Shown here: piece after piece, positions 28,537-36,704 of the stretch
Position numbering within the stretch: the first letter of the stretch is position 1
How the letters are laid out: each line of letters opens with the position of its first letter
Origin: Cyanobium sp. CZS25K
GTDB lineage: Bacteria > Cyanobacteriota > Cyanobacteriia > PCC-6307 > Cyanobiaceae
Direction: 5' to 3'
DNA length: 64,000 nt
Assembly (NCBI GenBank): GCA_030373325.1
Contig: JAUCZB010000011.1
Location: 40,353 to 104,352, forward strand
Made by a program: the position numbers and the translations under genes
Notes under the pieces: model-generated
Seen by the model: only the letters and a program-made list of their open reading frames with translations
Databases searched by the model: none
What the model was told of the DNA's origin: nothing

Positions 28537-31263
28537 ATGGCTGTCGTGCACCTCGCCGACTACTGGCCAGCGCCCTACCTGCTGGAGCGCACCGATCTGA
28601 CGCTGCGCCTGTTCGCCGACCATGCCCTGGTGGGGGCGCGCCTGGCGTTCCTGCCCAGGCCTGGGGCCGAATCGCTGCCGGGGGCGGCCGAGCCCCTGGA
28701 GCTGCGGGGCGTCGATCTGGAGCTTCGCTCCCTGGAGCTCGATGGAGTGCCCCTGGCCCCCGAGGCCTACAGGCTGGAGGGCGACCGACTGCTGGTGCTG
28801 GAGCCCCCCCAGCGGCCCTTCGTGATCAGCAGCGAAGTGTGGCTCTATCCGCGGGCCAACACCAGCCTCGAGGGGCTCTACGTGAGCGGCGGGATGGTCA
28901 CCACCCAGTGCGAGGCGGAGGGCTTCCGCCGCATCACTTATCACCCGGATCGCCCCGATCTGCTCAGCCGCTTCCGGGTGCGGATCGAGGCCGATCGGGA
29001 TAGCTGCCCGGTGCTGCTCTCCAACGGCAACGGCATCGAGAGCGGCGACCTGCCGCCCGGACCCGACAGGGCCGCGCGCCACTACGCCATCTGGGACGAC
29101 CCCTTCCCCAAGCCCTCCTACCTGTTCGCCCTGGTGGCCGGCCGGCTGGAGGAGGTGCGCGACACGTTCGTCACATCAGGGGGCCGCACCGTGCAGCTGC
29201 GCCTCCACGTGGAGCCGGGTGATGCCCCCTTCACCGCCCACGCCATGGCTTCCCTGAAGCGGGCGATGGAATGGGACGAGCGCGTCTATGGCCTGGCCTA
29301 CGACCTCGACGAGTACAACATCGTTGCCGTGCGCCACTTCAACATGGGCGCGATGGAGAACAAGAGCCTCAACATTTTCAACTCCAAGCTGGTGCTCGCC
29401 GATGCCGCCACGGCCACCGACGGCGAGCTGGAGCGGATCGAGAGTGTGATCGCCCACGAGTACTTCCACAACTGGACGGGCAACCGCATCACCTGCCGCG
29501 ACTGGTTCCAGCTGTCGTTGAAGGAGGGGCTCACCGTCTTCCGGGATCAGAGCTTCTCGGCCGATCTGCATGGCCATGCGCTCAACCGGATCGAGAACGT
29601 GGCGATGCTGCGCAACACCCAGTTCCGGGAGGATGCGGGGCCGACGGCCCATCCGGTGCAGCCGGATCAGTACCAGGCGATCGATAATTTCTATACCACC
29701 ACGATCTACGAAAAGGGGTCGGAGGTGATCCGGGTGCTGCACACCCTGCTGGGGGAGGAAACCTTCCAGCGGGGCATGGCGCTGTACGTGGAGCGCCACG
29801 ACGGCACGGCCGCCACCTGCGAGGACTTCGTGCAGGCGATGCAGGACGCCGCCGGCGCGGTGGCGGACAACTGCCGCCTGCCGCCCTTCGATTTCGTGCA
29901 GTTCCGCCGCTGGTACCACCAGGCGGGAACGCCGGTGCTGCGCATCCGCCGCCGCTGGAACAAGGCGGCCGGGACGCTGGAGCTGTTCGTGCGCCAGCAC
30001 ACCCCGCCCACCCCCGGCCAGCCCCACAAGCAGCCCCTGGTGATCCCGCTGGCCGTGGGGCTGGTGGGCCAGGCGGGCCAGCCCCTGCCGATGCGGCTGG
30101 TGGCCGATGACCCCGACCATGGCGCCGCGCCCCTGCTGGGCCGCCGCTGGGGGGCGGGCACGCGCCTGCTGCTGATCGATCAGGAGCAGCAGGTGTTCCG
30201 CTTCGAGGGGCTGCCGGCCCAGGCGCCGCCGCCGGCCCTGTCGCTGCTGCGCCAGTTCTCGGCGCCGGTGAAGGTGCAGCTGGGCCGGCCCTCCAGTGAG
30301 CTGGTGCACCTGCTGGCCGCCGACAGCGACCCCTTCGCCCGCTGGGACGCGGGCCAGGTGCTGCTGCGCCGGGCCGTGCTGCGCCGGGCCAGCGGCCGGG
30401 TGGACGTGGGGCTGGAGGACGCCCTGATCGCCGCCTTCGAGCGGATCCTGGCCGACCCCTCCCTCTCGGAGGCCAGCCGCAGCGCGCTCATGGCCCTGCC
30501 GGGCCTGGCCGAACTCGAGGATGCGGCACCGCAGCCCGATCCACCGGCCCTGTTCGCCGCCCTGCAGGCCCTGCGCCGCCGCTTCGGGGAGGCACTGGCC
30601 GAACCCCTGCAGCGGGCCCTCGAACGGGTCAGCGACCAATGGTGCCTGGTCTGGCCGGAGGGGGTGGGCGACCGGATGCTGACGGCCTCGATCTGGAGCT
30701 GGCGGGTGGCGGCCGGCGACCCGGCGGCGATCGCGGCGGCCCGCGCCGCGGTGGACGGCCCCTCGATGACCCTGGCCCGGGCTGGCCTGCGGGCGCTGCA
30801 GGACCATCCGATCCCGGCCCGCCAGGAGGCGGTGGACGCCTTCTACGCCCGCTGGATGGAGAAGCCGGTGATTCTCGATTCCTGGTTCGCTCTGGAGGCC
30901 GGAGCCCCCTTCAGCGATGGGCTGGAGCGGGTGCGGCGGCTGCTGGAGCATCCCCGTTTCGATCCGGTGGCGCCCAATGCGGTGCGGGCGGTGCTGGGGG
31001 GGCTGGCGGGCAATGCGCCTGTGTTCCATGCCGCCGATGGCAGCGGCTACCGCTTCATGGCCGAGCGGATCGGCGAGCTCGACCGGCGCAACCCGATCAC
31101 GGCCTCGCGCATGGCCAAGGTGTTCAGCCGCTGGCAGAGCTTTGCTCCCGGCCGGCGGGAGCAGATGCGGCAGGCCCTGGTGCAGCTGGCGGCTGCGGAA
31201 CTCTCCACCAACACCCGCGAAGTGGTGGGGCAGTGCCTCGGGGCGGCCGGCGGCGACGGCTAA
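28537..31263 (+). CDS. pepN: aminopeptidase N (M1 family zinc metallopeptidase)
   Basis: A 908-aa cytoplasmic peptidase removing N-terminal residues from peptides in protein turnover. The substrate loop GAMEN lies at 271-275 and the zinc site HEYFHNW at 307-313 (His307, His311) with third ligand Glu330 in LSLKEG. The catalytic Tyr lies near 390 in TIYEKGSEVIR. The C-terminal half follows the helical DUF3458 arrangement of the E. coli-type enzyme. Length fits PepN (870-910 aa). It follows the small secreted protein by 21 nt and converges on the GH10-like gene. Confidence 0.96.
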   Translation: MAVVHLADYWPAPYLLERTDLTLRLFADHALVGARLAFLPRPGAESLPGAAEPLELRGVDLELRSLELDGVPLAPEAYRLEGDRLLVLEPPQRPFVISSEVWLYPRANTSLEGLYVSGGMVTTQCEAEGFRRITYHPDRPDLLSRFRVRIEADRDSCPVLLSNGNGIESGDLPPGPDRAARHYAIWDDPFPKPSYLFALVAGRLEEVRDTFVTSGGRTVQLRLHVEPGDAPFTAHAMASLKRAMEWDERVYGLAYDLDEYNIVAVRHFNMGAMENKSLNIFNSKLVLADAATATDGELERIESVIAHEYFHNWTGNRITCRDWFQLSLKEGLTVFRDQSFSADLHGHALNRIENVAMLRNTQFREDAGPTAHPVQPDQYQAIDNFYTTTIYEKGSEVIRVLHTLLGEETFQRGMALYVERHDGTAATCEDFVQAMQDAAGAVADNCRLPPFDFVQFRRWYHQAGTPVLRIRRRWNKAAGTLELFVRQHTPPTPGQPHKQPLVIPLAVGLVGQAGQPLPMRLVADDPDHGAAPLLGRRWGAGTRLLLIDQEQQVFRFEGLPAQAPPPALSLLRQFSAPVKVQLGRPSSELVHLLAADSDPFARWDAGQVLLRRAVLRRASGRVDVGLEDALIAAFERILADPSLSEASRSALMALPGLAELEDAAPQPDPPALFAALQALRRRFGEALAEPLQRALERVSDQWCLVWPEGVGDRMLTASIWSWRVAAGDPAAIAAARAAVDGPSMTLARAGLRALQDHPIPARQEAVDAFYARWMEKPVILDSWFALEAGAPFSDGLERVRRLLEHPRFDPVAPNAVRAVLGGLAGNAPVFHAADGSGYRFMAERIGELDRRNPITASRMAKVFSRWQSFAPGRREQMRQALVQLAAAELSTNTREVVGQCLGAAGGDG

Positions 31264-31279
31264 CGGCCGCCGCAGACGC

Positions 31280-32533
31280 CTAGCGGCCGCCGAACACCTC
31301 CCGGTTGAGGCGAGCGAAGGCGGCCTGGCGGAAGGCGGCCCCCTCCGGCCCGGCGTGCTGGCCCCAGAGCCCCTCCCAGTAGAAGAAGATCACGCCGTGG
31401 CCGCGGGCGGCGGAGAGGCGCACCTTCTGCTCCAGGGTGGCCATGTCGGGGGTGCGGCCGCCGAAACCGGAGAGGATGCCGATCTCCACCGGCATGCCCC
31501 AGCGACGGGCCTTCACCAGCGCCGGCTGGTCGAGGTCGCGGGCGAAACCCTTCACCGAGTAGGCGTAGTTCTGGACGATCAGGTCGTCGACCAGTTCGCC
31601 CAGGGCCCAGAGCTCCCAGTCCTGCAGCCAGTGGTTGTAGGCGAAGCGGAAGGGGCCGGGCGACAGGCTGATCACGGTGCGCCGCGGACCGCCCACCTCC
31701 TGCAGGGTGGCCCGCAGTTCCCGCAGCAGGCCGGTGAGCTGCTGGCGGCGCCACTTCATCCAGTAGCGGTCGTTGAAGTTGGCGGGCGGCTCCCGGCCGG
31801 TATCCGCCAGGTAGAGGGCCCGGGTGTAGGGGTCGTAGCCCAGCTCCACCGGCCAGGCGAAGTGGTCGTCGAGCTGGATGCCGTCGACGCCGCAGCGCTG
31901 GACGATCTCCTTGATCAGACCGATGAAGCGGGCCCGGACCCCGGGGTGGGCCGGATTCAGCCACACCCGCAGGTCCCTGAGCGGGGAGGTCTTGAGGTTG
32001 GCGCCGTGCATGGCGTAGAGGGCACTGCCGTCGGCGCGGCGCAGGATCCACTCCGGGTTCTTCTGGACGACCTCAGCATCGCCGGGCTCCATCAGGCCGT
32101 ACTCGAACCAGGGGATCACCTGCATGCCGCGGCGATGGGCGGCCTTGGTGAAGCGGCAGATGGGGTCGAGGCCGGGGTTGGCCTTGGCCAGGGCCGGCTC
32201 CAGCGGCGCCCAGCGGCTGCGGTGGAAGGTGGCGCCCCGGCTCCAGACGTTGGGGTAGAGGGTGTTGAAGCCGGCGGCGTCGAGCTGGGCCACGGCGGTC
32301 TCGATGCGGGCGGCGTCGTAATAGAGCGGGCTGGGGCTGTTGGTGAGCCAGACACCCACCCGGCGCTCGAAGCTCTTCGGCAGGCGGCCCTGGGCGACGG
32401 CAAGGCCGGGAGCCCCCACGGTGAGGGCGAGCAGGGCCGTGACCAGCACGGTGAGGGGCACCGGCAGGTGGCGCTTGAGATGGGCGAAGCGCTTCAGGGG
32501 CACCCGACGGGCCGGTGCAGGGGGGGCCTCCAT
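31280..32533 (-). CDS. family 10-like glycosyl hydrolase (DUF187/GHL10)
   Basis: A 417-aa protein with an N-terminal membrane or signal segment (PVPLTVLVTALLALTVG, about 25-41) ending in VAQG, so it is exported or anchored. The catalytic-type TIM barrel begins RRVGVWLTNSPSPLYYD and includes FNTLYPNVWSRG, HRRGMQVIPWFEYGLM, DGIQLDDHFAWP (conserved Asp pair) and LIVQNYAYS, the blocks of the GHL10/UPF0748 family. Its likely target is a cell-envelope or extracellular polysaccharide. It follows prs by 11 nt on the same strand. Hydrolase class is secure, substrate is not. Confidence 0.85.
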   Translation of the reverse strand: MEAPPAPARRVPLKRFAHLKRHLPVPLTVLVTALLALTVGAPGLAVAQGRLPKSFERRVGVWLTNSPSPLYYDAARIETAVAQLDAAGFNTLYPNVWSRGATFHRSRWAPLEPALAKANPGLDPICRFTKAAHRRGMQVIPWFEYGLMEPGDAEVVQKNPEWILRRADGSALYAMHGANLKTSPLRDLRVWLNPAHPGVRARFIGLIKEIVQRCGVDGIQLDDHFAWPVELGYDPYTRALYLADTGREPPANFNDRYWMKWRRQQLTGLLRELRATLQEVGGPRRTVISLSPGPFRFAYNHWLQDWELWALGELVDDLIVQNYAYSVKGFARDLDQPALVKARRWGMPVEIGILSGFGGRTPDMATLEQKVRLSAARGHGVIFFYWEGLWGQHAGPEGAAFRQAAFARLNREVFGGR

Positions 32534-32544
32534 GGCGGCGCCGC

Positions 32545-33525
32545 TCAGCGGAACATCGAGCTGACCGAGCTCTCCTGATGGATGCGCCAGATCGCCTCTC
32601 CGAGCATGTTGGCCACCGACAGCACCCGCAGCTGGGGGAAGTGGAGATCGGGGCTCAGGGGGATGCTGTTGGTGACCACCACCTCCTCGAACAGGTCCGG
32701 GGCCGAGAGGCGCTCGATGGCCGGGGGGGAGAAGACGGCATGGGTGGCGCAGGCCAGCACCCGGGCCGCCCCACGGGCTCGCAGCAGCCGCGCCCCCTGG
32801 CAGATGGTGCCGCCGGTGTCGATCATGTCGTCGATCAGGATCGCCGTCTTGCCGGCCACATCACCGATCACGGTGAGGCTCTCGGCCACGTTGTGGCCGG
32901 AGCGGCGCTTGTCGATGATGGCCAGTGGCGCATCCTTCATCTGCTTGGCGAAGGCCCGGGCCCGGGCCACACCGCCCACGTCGGGGGAGACCACCACCAC
33001 CTCGCCCAGGTCGCGGGTGGCGAGGTAGTCGACCAGCACGGGGGAGCCGTAGATGTGGTCGCAGGGGATGTCGAAGTAGCCCTGGATCTGGGAGGAGTGC
33101 AGGTCCATGGCCAGCACCCGCTCGACGCCGGACTTGACCAGCAGGTTGGCCACCAGCTTGGCGGTGATCGATTCGCGGCCGGCGGTCTTGCGGTCGGCGC
33201 GGGCGTAGCCGTAATAAGGGATGACGGCGGTGATCTGGCGCGCCGAGGCCCGCCGGCAGGCATCCACCATGATCATCAGCTCCATCAGGTGATCGTTCAC
33301 CGGAGCACAGGTGGGCTGGATCAGGAAGACGTCGCAGCCGCGGATCGACTCCTGGATCTGGATGTAGACCTCGCCATCGGCAAAGCGCTTGATCACCCGC
33401 GGGCCGTCGGGAACGCCGAGATAGGCGCCGATCTCCCGCGCCAGATCGGGATTGGCATTGCCGCAGAACAGCCGCAGCCGCCGGGGGTCGTGGCTGGTGA
33501 GGGGCGGGTGCCCGCTCTGCTCCAC
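32545..33525 (-). CDS. prs: ribose-phosphate pyrophosphokinase
   Basis: A 326-aa enzyme making PRPP from ribose 5-phosphate and ATP for nucleotides, His and Trp. The flexible ATP loop FADGEVYIQIQESIRG (about 45-60), the metal-binding DLHSSQIQGYFD (about 136-147) and the PRPP loop DDMIDTGGT (about 225-233) are all present. GTG 33525 gives a length typical of the cyanobacterial form; longer in-frame versions run into the divergent gene region with no family similarity. It is separated from the divergent 188-aa gene by 94 bp. Confidence 0.96.
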   Translation of the reverse strand: MEQSGHPPLTSHDPRRLRLFCGNANPDLAREIGAYLGVPDGPRVIKRFADGEVYIQIQESIRGCDVFLIQPTCAPVNDHLMELMIMVDACRRASARQITAVIPYYGYARADRKTAGRESITAKLVANLLVKSGVERVLAMDLHSSQIQGYFDIPCDHIYGSPVLVDYLATRDLGEVVVVSPDVGGVARARAFAKQMKDAPLAIIDKRRSGHNVAESLTVIGDVAGKTAILIDDMIDTGGTICQGARLLRARGAARVLACATHAVFSPPAIERLSAPDLFEEVVVTNSIPLSPDLHFPQLRVLSVANMLGEAIWRIHQESSVSSMFR

Positions 33526-33619
33526 CCGTTCAGCGGTCGAGAAAGTGGCCAAGGGCGCAGGCGGCGTGGCTTCGCAGCACGATGGTAGAAGCGAGCCGGC
33601 CCGGACAGTGCAAACAACC

Positions 33620-34186
33620 ATGACGGTTTCAGGGATCGGCGCAGAGCCGAAGGGCGGCCTGCTGCTGGTGGGCCTGGGGCGGCAGCGGGAGCTGGAGGGT
33701 CTGGCGGCGGTGGCGGCGCGGCTGGCCGCCGCCGAGGGCGTGGCCCTGCGGCAGCTGGCCGGCGCCGGCGATCCCGATGGCGCCCTGGCGGCCCTGACGT
33801 CGGAGGAGGCGGCGGCAGCGGGCCCCTGGCTGGCGGCGCTGCCCGTCGATCCCGGCCTGCCCCTGGAGCGGGGCGGCAGCTGGGCCGAGGCGCTCGGGGC
33901 CTGGCGCCAGCCCTGCCTGCTGGTGGTGCGGGGCGAGCAGCTGGACACGGGGCTGCCGGCGGCCGGCGCCGCCCTGCTGGAGCGCTGGCGGGTGCCCCTG
34001 GCCGGCCTGCTGCAGGTGGGCGGCGACTGGCAGCCCATGCTGCGCCGCCGCGACGGCCTGCCCTGGCTGGGCTGGCTGCCGGAGATCGGCGAGGGGAGCG
34101 GCGAGGCCAGGGAGGAGGCCGGGGCCGCGATGGCGGCGCTGCAGCAGGTGCTGCGGGGCCGCTGGCGGGTGCTGCAGGCGGCCTAG
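33620..34186 (+). CDS. conserved hypothetical protein
   Basis: An unrecognised 188-aa protein, Ala/Leu/Gly-rich and soluble. It begins with a nucleotide-fold-like strand (GGLLLVGLGRQRELEGLAAVAARL, starting near 12) and has a second ordered patch, QPCLLVVRGEQLDTGLPAAG (about 96-115), then WRVPLAGLLQVGGDW and a Gly/Glu tail. No catalytic signature is visible. It looks like a lineage protein of picocyanobacteria. ATG 33620 is 94 bp from the prs start, a divergent pair; it converges on the lipoprotein gene with a 4-nt gap. Confidence 0.65.
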   Translation: MTVSGIGAEPKGGLLLVGLGRQRELEGLAAVAARLAAAEGVALRQLAGAGDPDGALAALTSEEAAAAGPWLAALPVDPGLPLERGGSWAEALGAWRQPCLLVVRGEQLDTGLPAAGAALLERWRVPLAGLLQVGGDWQPMLRRRDGLPWLGWLPEIGEGSGEAREEAGAAMAALQQVLRGRWRVLQAA

Positions 34187-34190
34187 GGCC

Positions 34191-34481
34191 TCACTCGCTG
34201 CGTTCCTCCTCGCCGTTTTCTCCCTCCTGGGCCTCACCGCCAGCACCGGCCGCCCCGGGCTCCATCTTCACGCCGAGCTCGCGGCAGGTGCCGATCGGGT
34301 CGACGCCCGGTGCCAGGCCGAGGGCCTTGCGCAGGGCATCGATCTGGCCCACCGACTGGAGGTCGATCGTGTTGGCCACCTGCTGGCAGGCGATCGTCTG
34401 CAGGGCCCGGCCATCGGGGCGGCCACAGCCGGCCAGCAGGGCGAGGGCCGCAAGGGCGGCGAGAGGGACAACCCGGGGCAT
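34191..34481 (-). CDS. putative small lipoprotein
   Basis: A 96-aa protein beginning with a lipoprotein signal: short start, hydrophobic VVPLAALAALALLAGC (lipobox LAGC, Cys19). The mature part has ordered residues with two Cys (TIACQQVANT and IGTCREL) and a Gly/Glu-rich tail ending in EEERSE. No function recognised. It is 43 nt after the AroE-like gene on the same strand and may share its transcript. Confidence 0.65.
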   Translation of the reverse strand: MPRVVPLAALAALALLAGCGRPDGRALQTIACQQVANTIDLQSVGQIDALRKALGLAPGVDPIGTCRELGVKMEPGAAGAGGEAQEGENGEEERSE

Positions 34482-34524
34482 GGGGAGGCCGAACACAATG
34501 AACGCCAACGTAAGGGCGCCGGGC

Positions 34525-35373
34525 TCACTCCCCCAGGGCTTCGGCCACGGCGCGCTGGAACACCGCTTCCTCAGGGGTGATCCCGGTCCACTGCTCGAAG
34601 ATCTGCAGGGCCAGCTGCACCAGCATCTCGACGCCATCCACCACCGGGCAGCCATGGCGGCGGGCCGTGGCCAGGAACGGGGTGATGCGGGGGTTGGTGA
34701 TCACATCCACCACCATGCAGGCCGGATCCACCGTGTCCCAGCGGACGGGCACCGGCTCCAGCTCCGGCGCGCAGCCCAGGTGGGTGGCGTTCATGAGCAG
34801 GGTGGTGCCCGCCGGCATCACCACCTCCCCCTGCCAGGCCTGCCACACCGCCGGCACCCCGGAGGCGCGGGTGACCGTGTCGGCCACCTCCTGGCCCTGC
34901 TCCTGCCGCCGGGTGATCAGGGTGAGGTGGGCCGCGCCGGCCCAGGCCATCTCCACCGCCATCGCCCGGCCGGCACCGCCGGCCCCGAGCATCACCACCC
35001 GCCGGCCCGCCAGGGGCGCCAGCTTCTCGATCGCCTTCACCACCCCCTTGCCGTCGTTGTTGTGGCCGATCAGGCGGCCCGCCTCGATGGTGAGGTAGTT
35101 GGCGGCACCGATGGCCCGCACGTCGTCATCGACGTCATCGAGCAGGGGCAGCACCGCCACCTTGTAGGGCACGGTGATGGCCATGCCGCTGTAGCCCAGG
35201 GGCACCAGGGCCCGCACCGCCAGGGCCAGGTCCGCCGTGTTGGCGATGTCGTTCTTCCAGAACTGCCAGCAGAGCCCATGGTGGGCATACACCGCATCGA
35301 ACATCCGATCGATCGGGTTCTCGGCCACCGGATGGCCGAGCATGCCGGTCATCTGCTTCTGGGGAGGGATCAA
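34525..35373 (-). CDS. shikimate dehydrogenase-like protein (AroE family, atypical)
   Basis: A 282-aa member of the shikimate/quinate dehydrogenase family. The catalytic Lys in ITVPYK (about 67-72), Asn in GAANYL and Asp in NNDGKG (about 105-110) are kept, and the NADP loop VVMLGAGGAGRAM (about 126-138) is intact. However, the N-terminal Ser-x-Ser that holds the shikimate carboxylate is absent; the sequence reads HPVAENPIDRMF there, and Thr next to the Asn is Tyr. This suggests a paralogue with a different substrate, with the true aroE elsewhere. It follows the island operon by 52 nt and could be read through from it. Confidence 0.75.
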   Translation of the reverse strand: MIPPQKQMTGMLGHPVAENPIDRMFDAVYAHHGLCWQFWKNDIANTADLALAVRALVPLGYSGMAITVPYKVAVLPLLDDVDDDVRAIGAANYLTIEAGRLIGHNNDGKGVVKAIEKLAPLAGRRVVMLGAGGAGRAMAVEMAWAGAAHLTLITRRQEQGQEVADTVTRASGVPAVWQAWQGEVVMPAGTTLLMNATHLGCAPELEPVPVRWDTVDPACMVVDVITNPRITPFLATARRHGCPVVDGVEMLVQLALQIFEQWTGITPEEAVFQRAVAEALGE

Positions 35374-35425
35374 GTCGAGCCGGCGGGAGGCCCCAGGCTG
35401 GCAGGGGTGGGGAGATGGGGCGGGA

Positions 35426-36079
35426 TCAGGAGGCCGGGGTGCTGCCGGTGATCCGGCTGATGCCTGCGAGCCCCATCACCACCGGCGGCTGGATCGGGGT
35501 GAGCTGCTGGGCGGTGGCCTCAAGGAAAGCGACAAGGATCGTGATCAGCAGGACGTAGTCGCGCAGGGCGGGCTCCAGGGGGCCTTGGGCTGAGGCCTGC
35601 TGGGCCGCCAGTACGGATTCCAGGGGCACCCAGAGGGGATTGGCCCGTGCTTCGGCGTAAACCGCGGCCAGACGCGAGCTGTGGGCGGGATCAGCCAGGG
35701 AGGCGGACTCCGCCGAATGGGCGAAGGCATTGCGCAGCTTGCGAAGGGCATGCAGGGCCCGCTCGACGCCTGGCTCGATCAGCCCGAGCCGGCGCGCCAG
35801 GGTCACCTTGGCGCCGAGGGAACCCAGGGGGCGATCGGGGAGAAACAGTCCGTCGCGGCTGTCCGTCGCCGGCGCCATCACAGCCTGCAGAAGATGCTCC
35901 AGGGCCGCATCCACCCGGGCCACGCCCACCAGCACCGCTCCACGGCCCCGCTCCTCCAGCATCTGGAGGGCGATGGTGCGGGCGGCCAGGGCTGCGGCAG
36001 CTTCCAGAGGAGGGGGGGAGTTGCTGCTCACCTCAAGGGTTGCGGTGGACTTCCAAGAGAACGGACTGCCCAGGCGCAT
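35426..36079 (-). CDS. MltR-like HEPN-fold protein
   Basis: A 217-aa helical protein. The block RGRGAVLVGVARVDAALEHLL (45-65), then DRPLGSLGAKVTLARRLGLI (82-101) and RKLRNAFAHS (113-122), follow the MltR/DUF4145-like HEPN pattern. The final motif, R116-N-A-F-A-H121, matches the R-x4-H active motif of HEPN ribonucleases. A hydrophobic helix closes the protein (YVLLITILVAFLEA). It is the last gene of the mcrB operon, so an RNase effector role is possible, but MltR proteins are also non-catalytic regulators. ATG 36079 overlaps the previous gene by 47 nt; a GTG at 36031 removes the overlap. Confidence 0.6.
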   Translation of the reverse strand: MRLGSPFSWKSTATLEVSSNSPPPLEAAAALAARTIALQMLEERGRGAVLVGVARVDAALEHLLQAVMAPATDSRDGLFLPDRPLGSLGAKVTLARRLGLIEPGVERALHALRKLRNAFAHSAESASLADPAHSSRLAAVYAEARANPLWVPLESVLAAQQASAQGPLEPALRDYVLLITILVAFLEATAQQLTPIQPPVVMGLAGISRITGSTPAS

Positions 36080-36701
36080 TGAGCCTGCTGTAGCGAAGCT
36101 GGCCGGTCTTCAACAGATGCCGAGTGGGACGGCAGAGCCGCGCGCCGAACTCGGGTGACACCACGAGGAAATGGCGGCCTGGGGGATAAGGATCAGCCAA
36201 CCTCCACCGGTCTCCTTCGCGAGCGATCAGGCCCAGACTGCCGAGATCCTTGAGCTCCTTTTGATTTCCATCAGCATCGCCACTGGCGACATCGGAGACT
36301 TCAAAACACCAGCGCTCCCCGGCCGCCTCCACAACCAGATCGTTGTCGGCGGATTCCTTCGGTCTTGAGCTGGTGGTGGGATGGCACAGCAGAAGTTCGG
36401 CGGCGGGTGCACGCGAGAGCACCCAGGCCATGGCATCAAGGAGCCGCTCAACCGTGGCGCATTGGTTGATCACTTCTGTAAGGGGCTGATCGCCTGTCTC
36501 ACTCAACAGGCCTGAGGGCGTAAGGGCCCAGGTCACCCGCACCCGTTTGGCAGCCACTCCCCAGTCGTCTGCCTCCACCGCTGCCATGGTGGTGGCTGCC
36601 TGCCGTGCAGCTGCCACCAGCGCGTGATGGGCACGTATCAACTCCTGCCAGGCGTCCTGCAATGGGCACGGCTGCAACAACGGCTGAATCAGGTGGGCCA
36701 T
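36033..36701 (-). CDS. hypothetical McrBC-linked protein
   Basis: An unrecognised 222-aa protein lying 3 nt after the mcrC stop. The N-terminal half is helical (LQDAWQELIRAHHALVAAARQAA). The C-terminal half has NDLVVEAAGERWCFEVSDV (about 118-136): an Asp, then strands and Glu-x-Ser, the spacing of a PD-(D/E)xK fold in which the Lys would be replaced. This is only a resemblance. Its close coupling with mcrBC and the following HEPN gene suggests an accessory role in the same system. Confidence 0.6.
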   Translation of the reverse strand: MAHLIQPLLQPCPLQDAWQELIRAHHALVAAARQAATTMAAVEADDWGVAAKRVRVTWALTPSGLLSETGDQPLTEVINQCATVERLLDAMAWVLSRAPAAELLLCHPTTSSRPKESADNDLVVEAAGERWCFEVSDVASGDADGNQKELKDLGSLGLIAREGDRWRLADPYPPGRHFLVVSPEFGARLCRPTRHLLKTGQLRYSRLNAPGQSVLLEVHRNP

Positions 36702-36704
36702 GGC

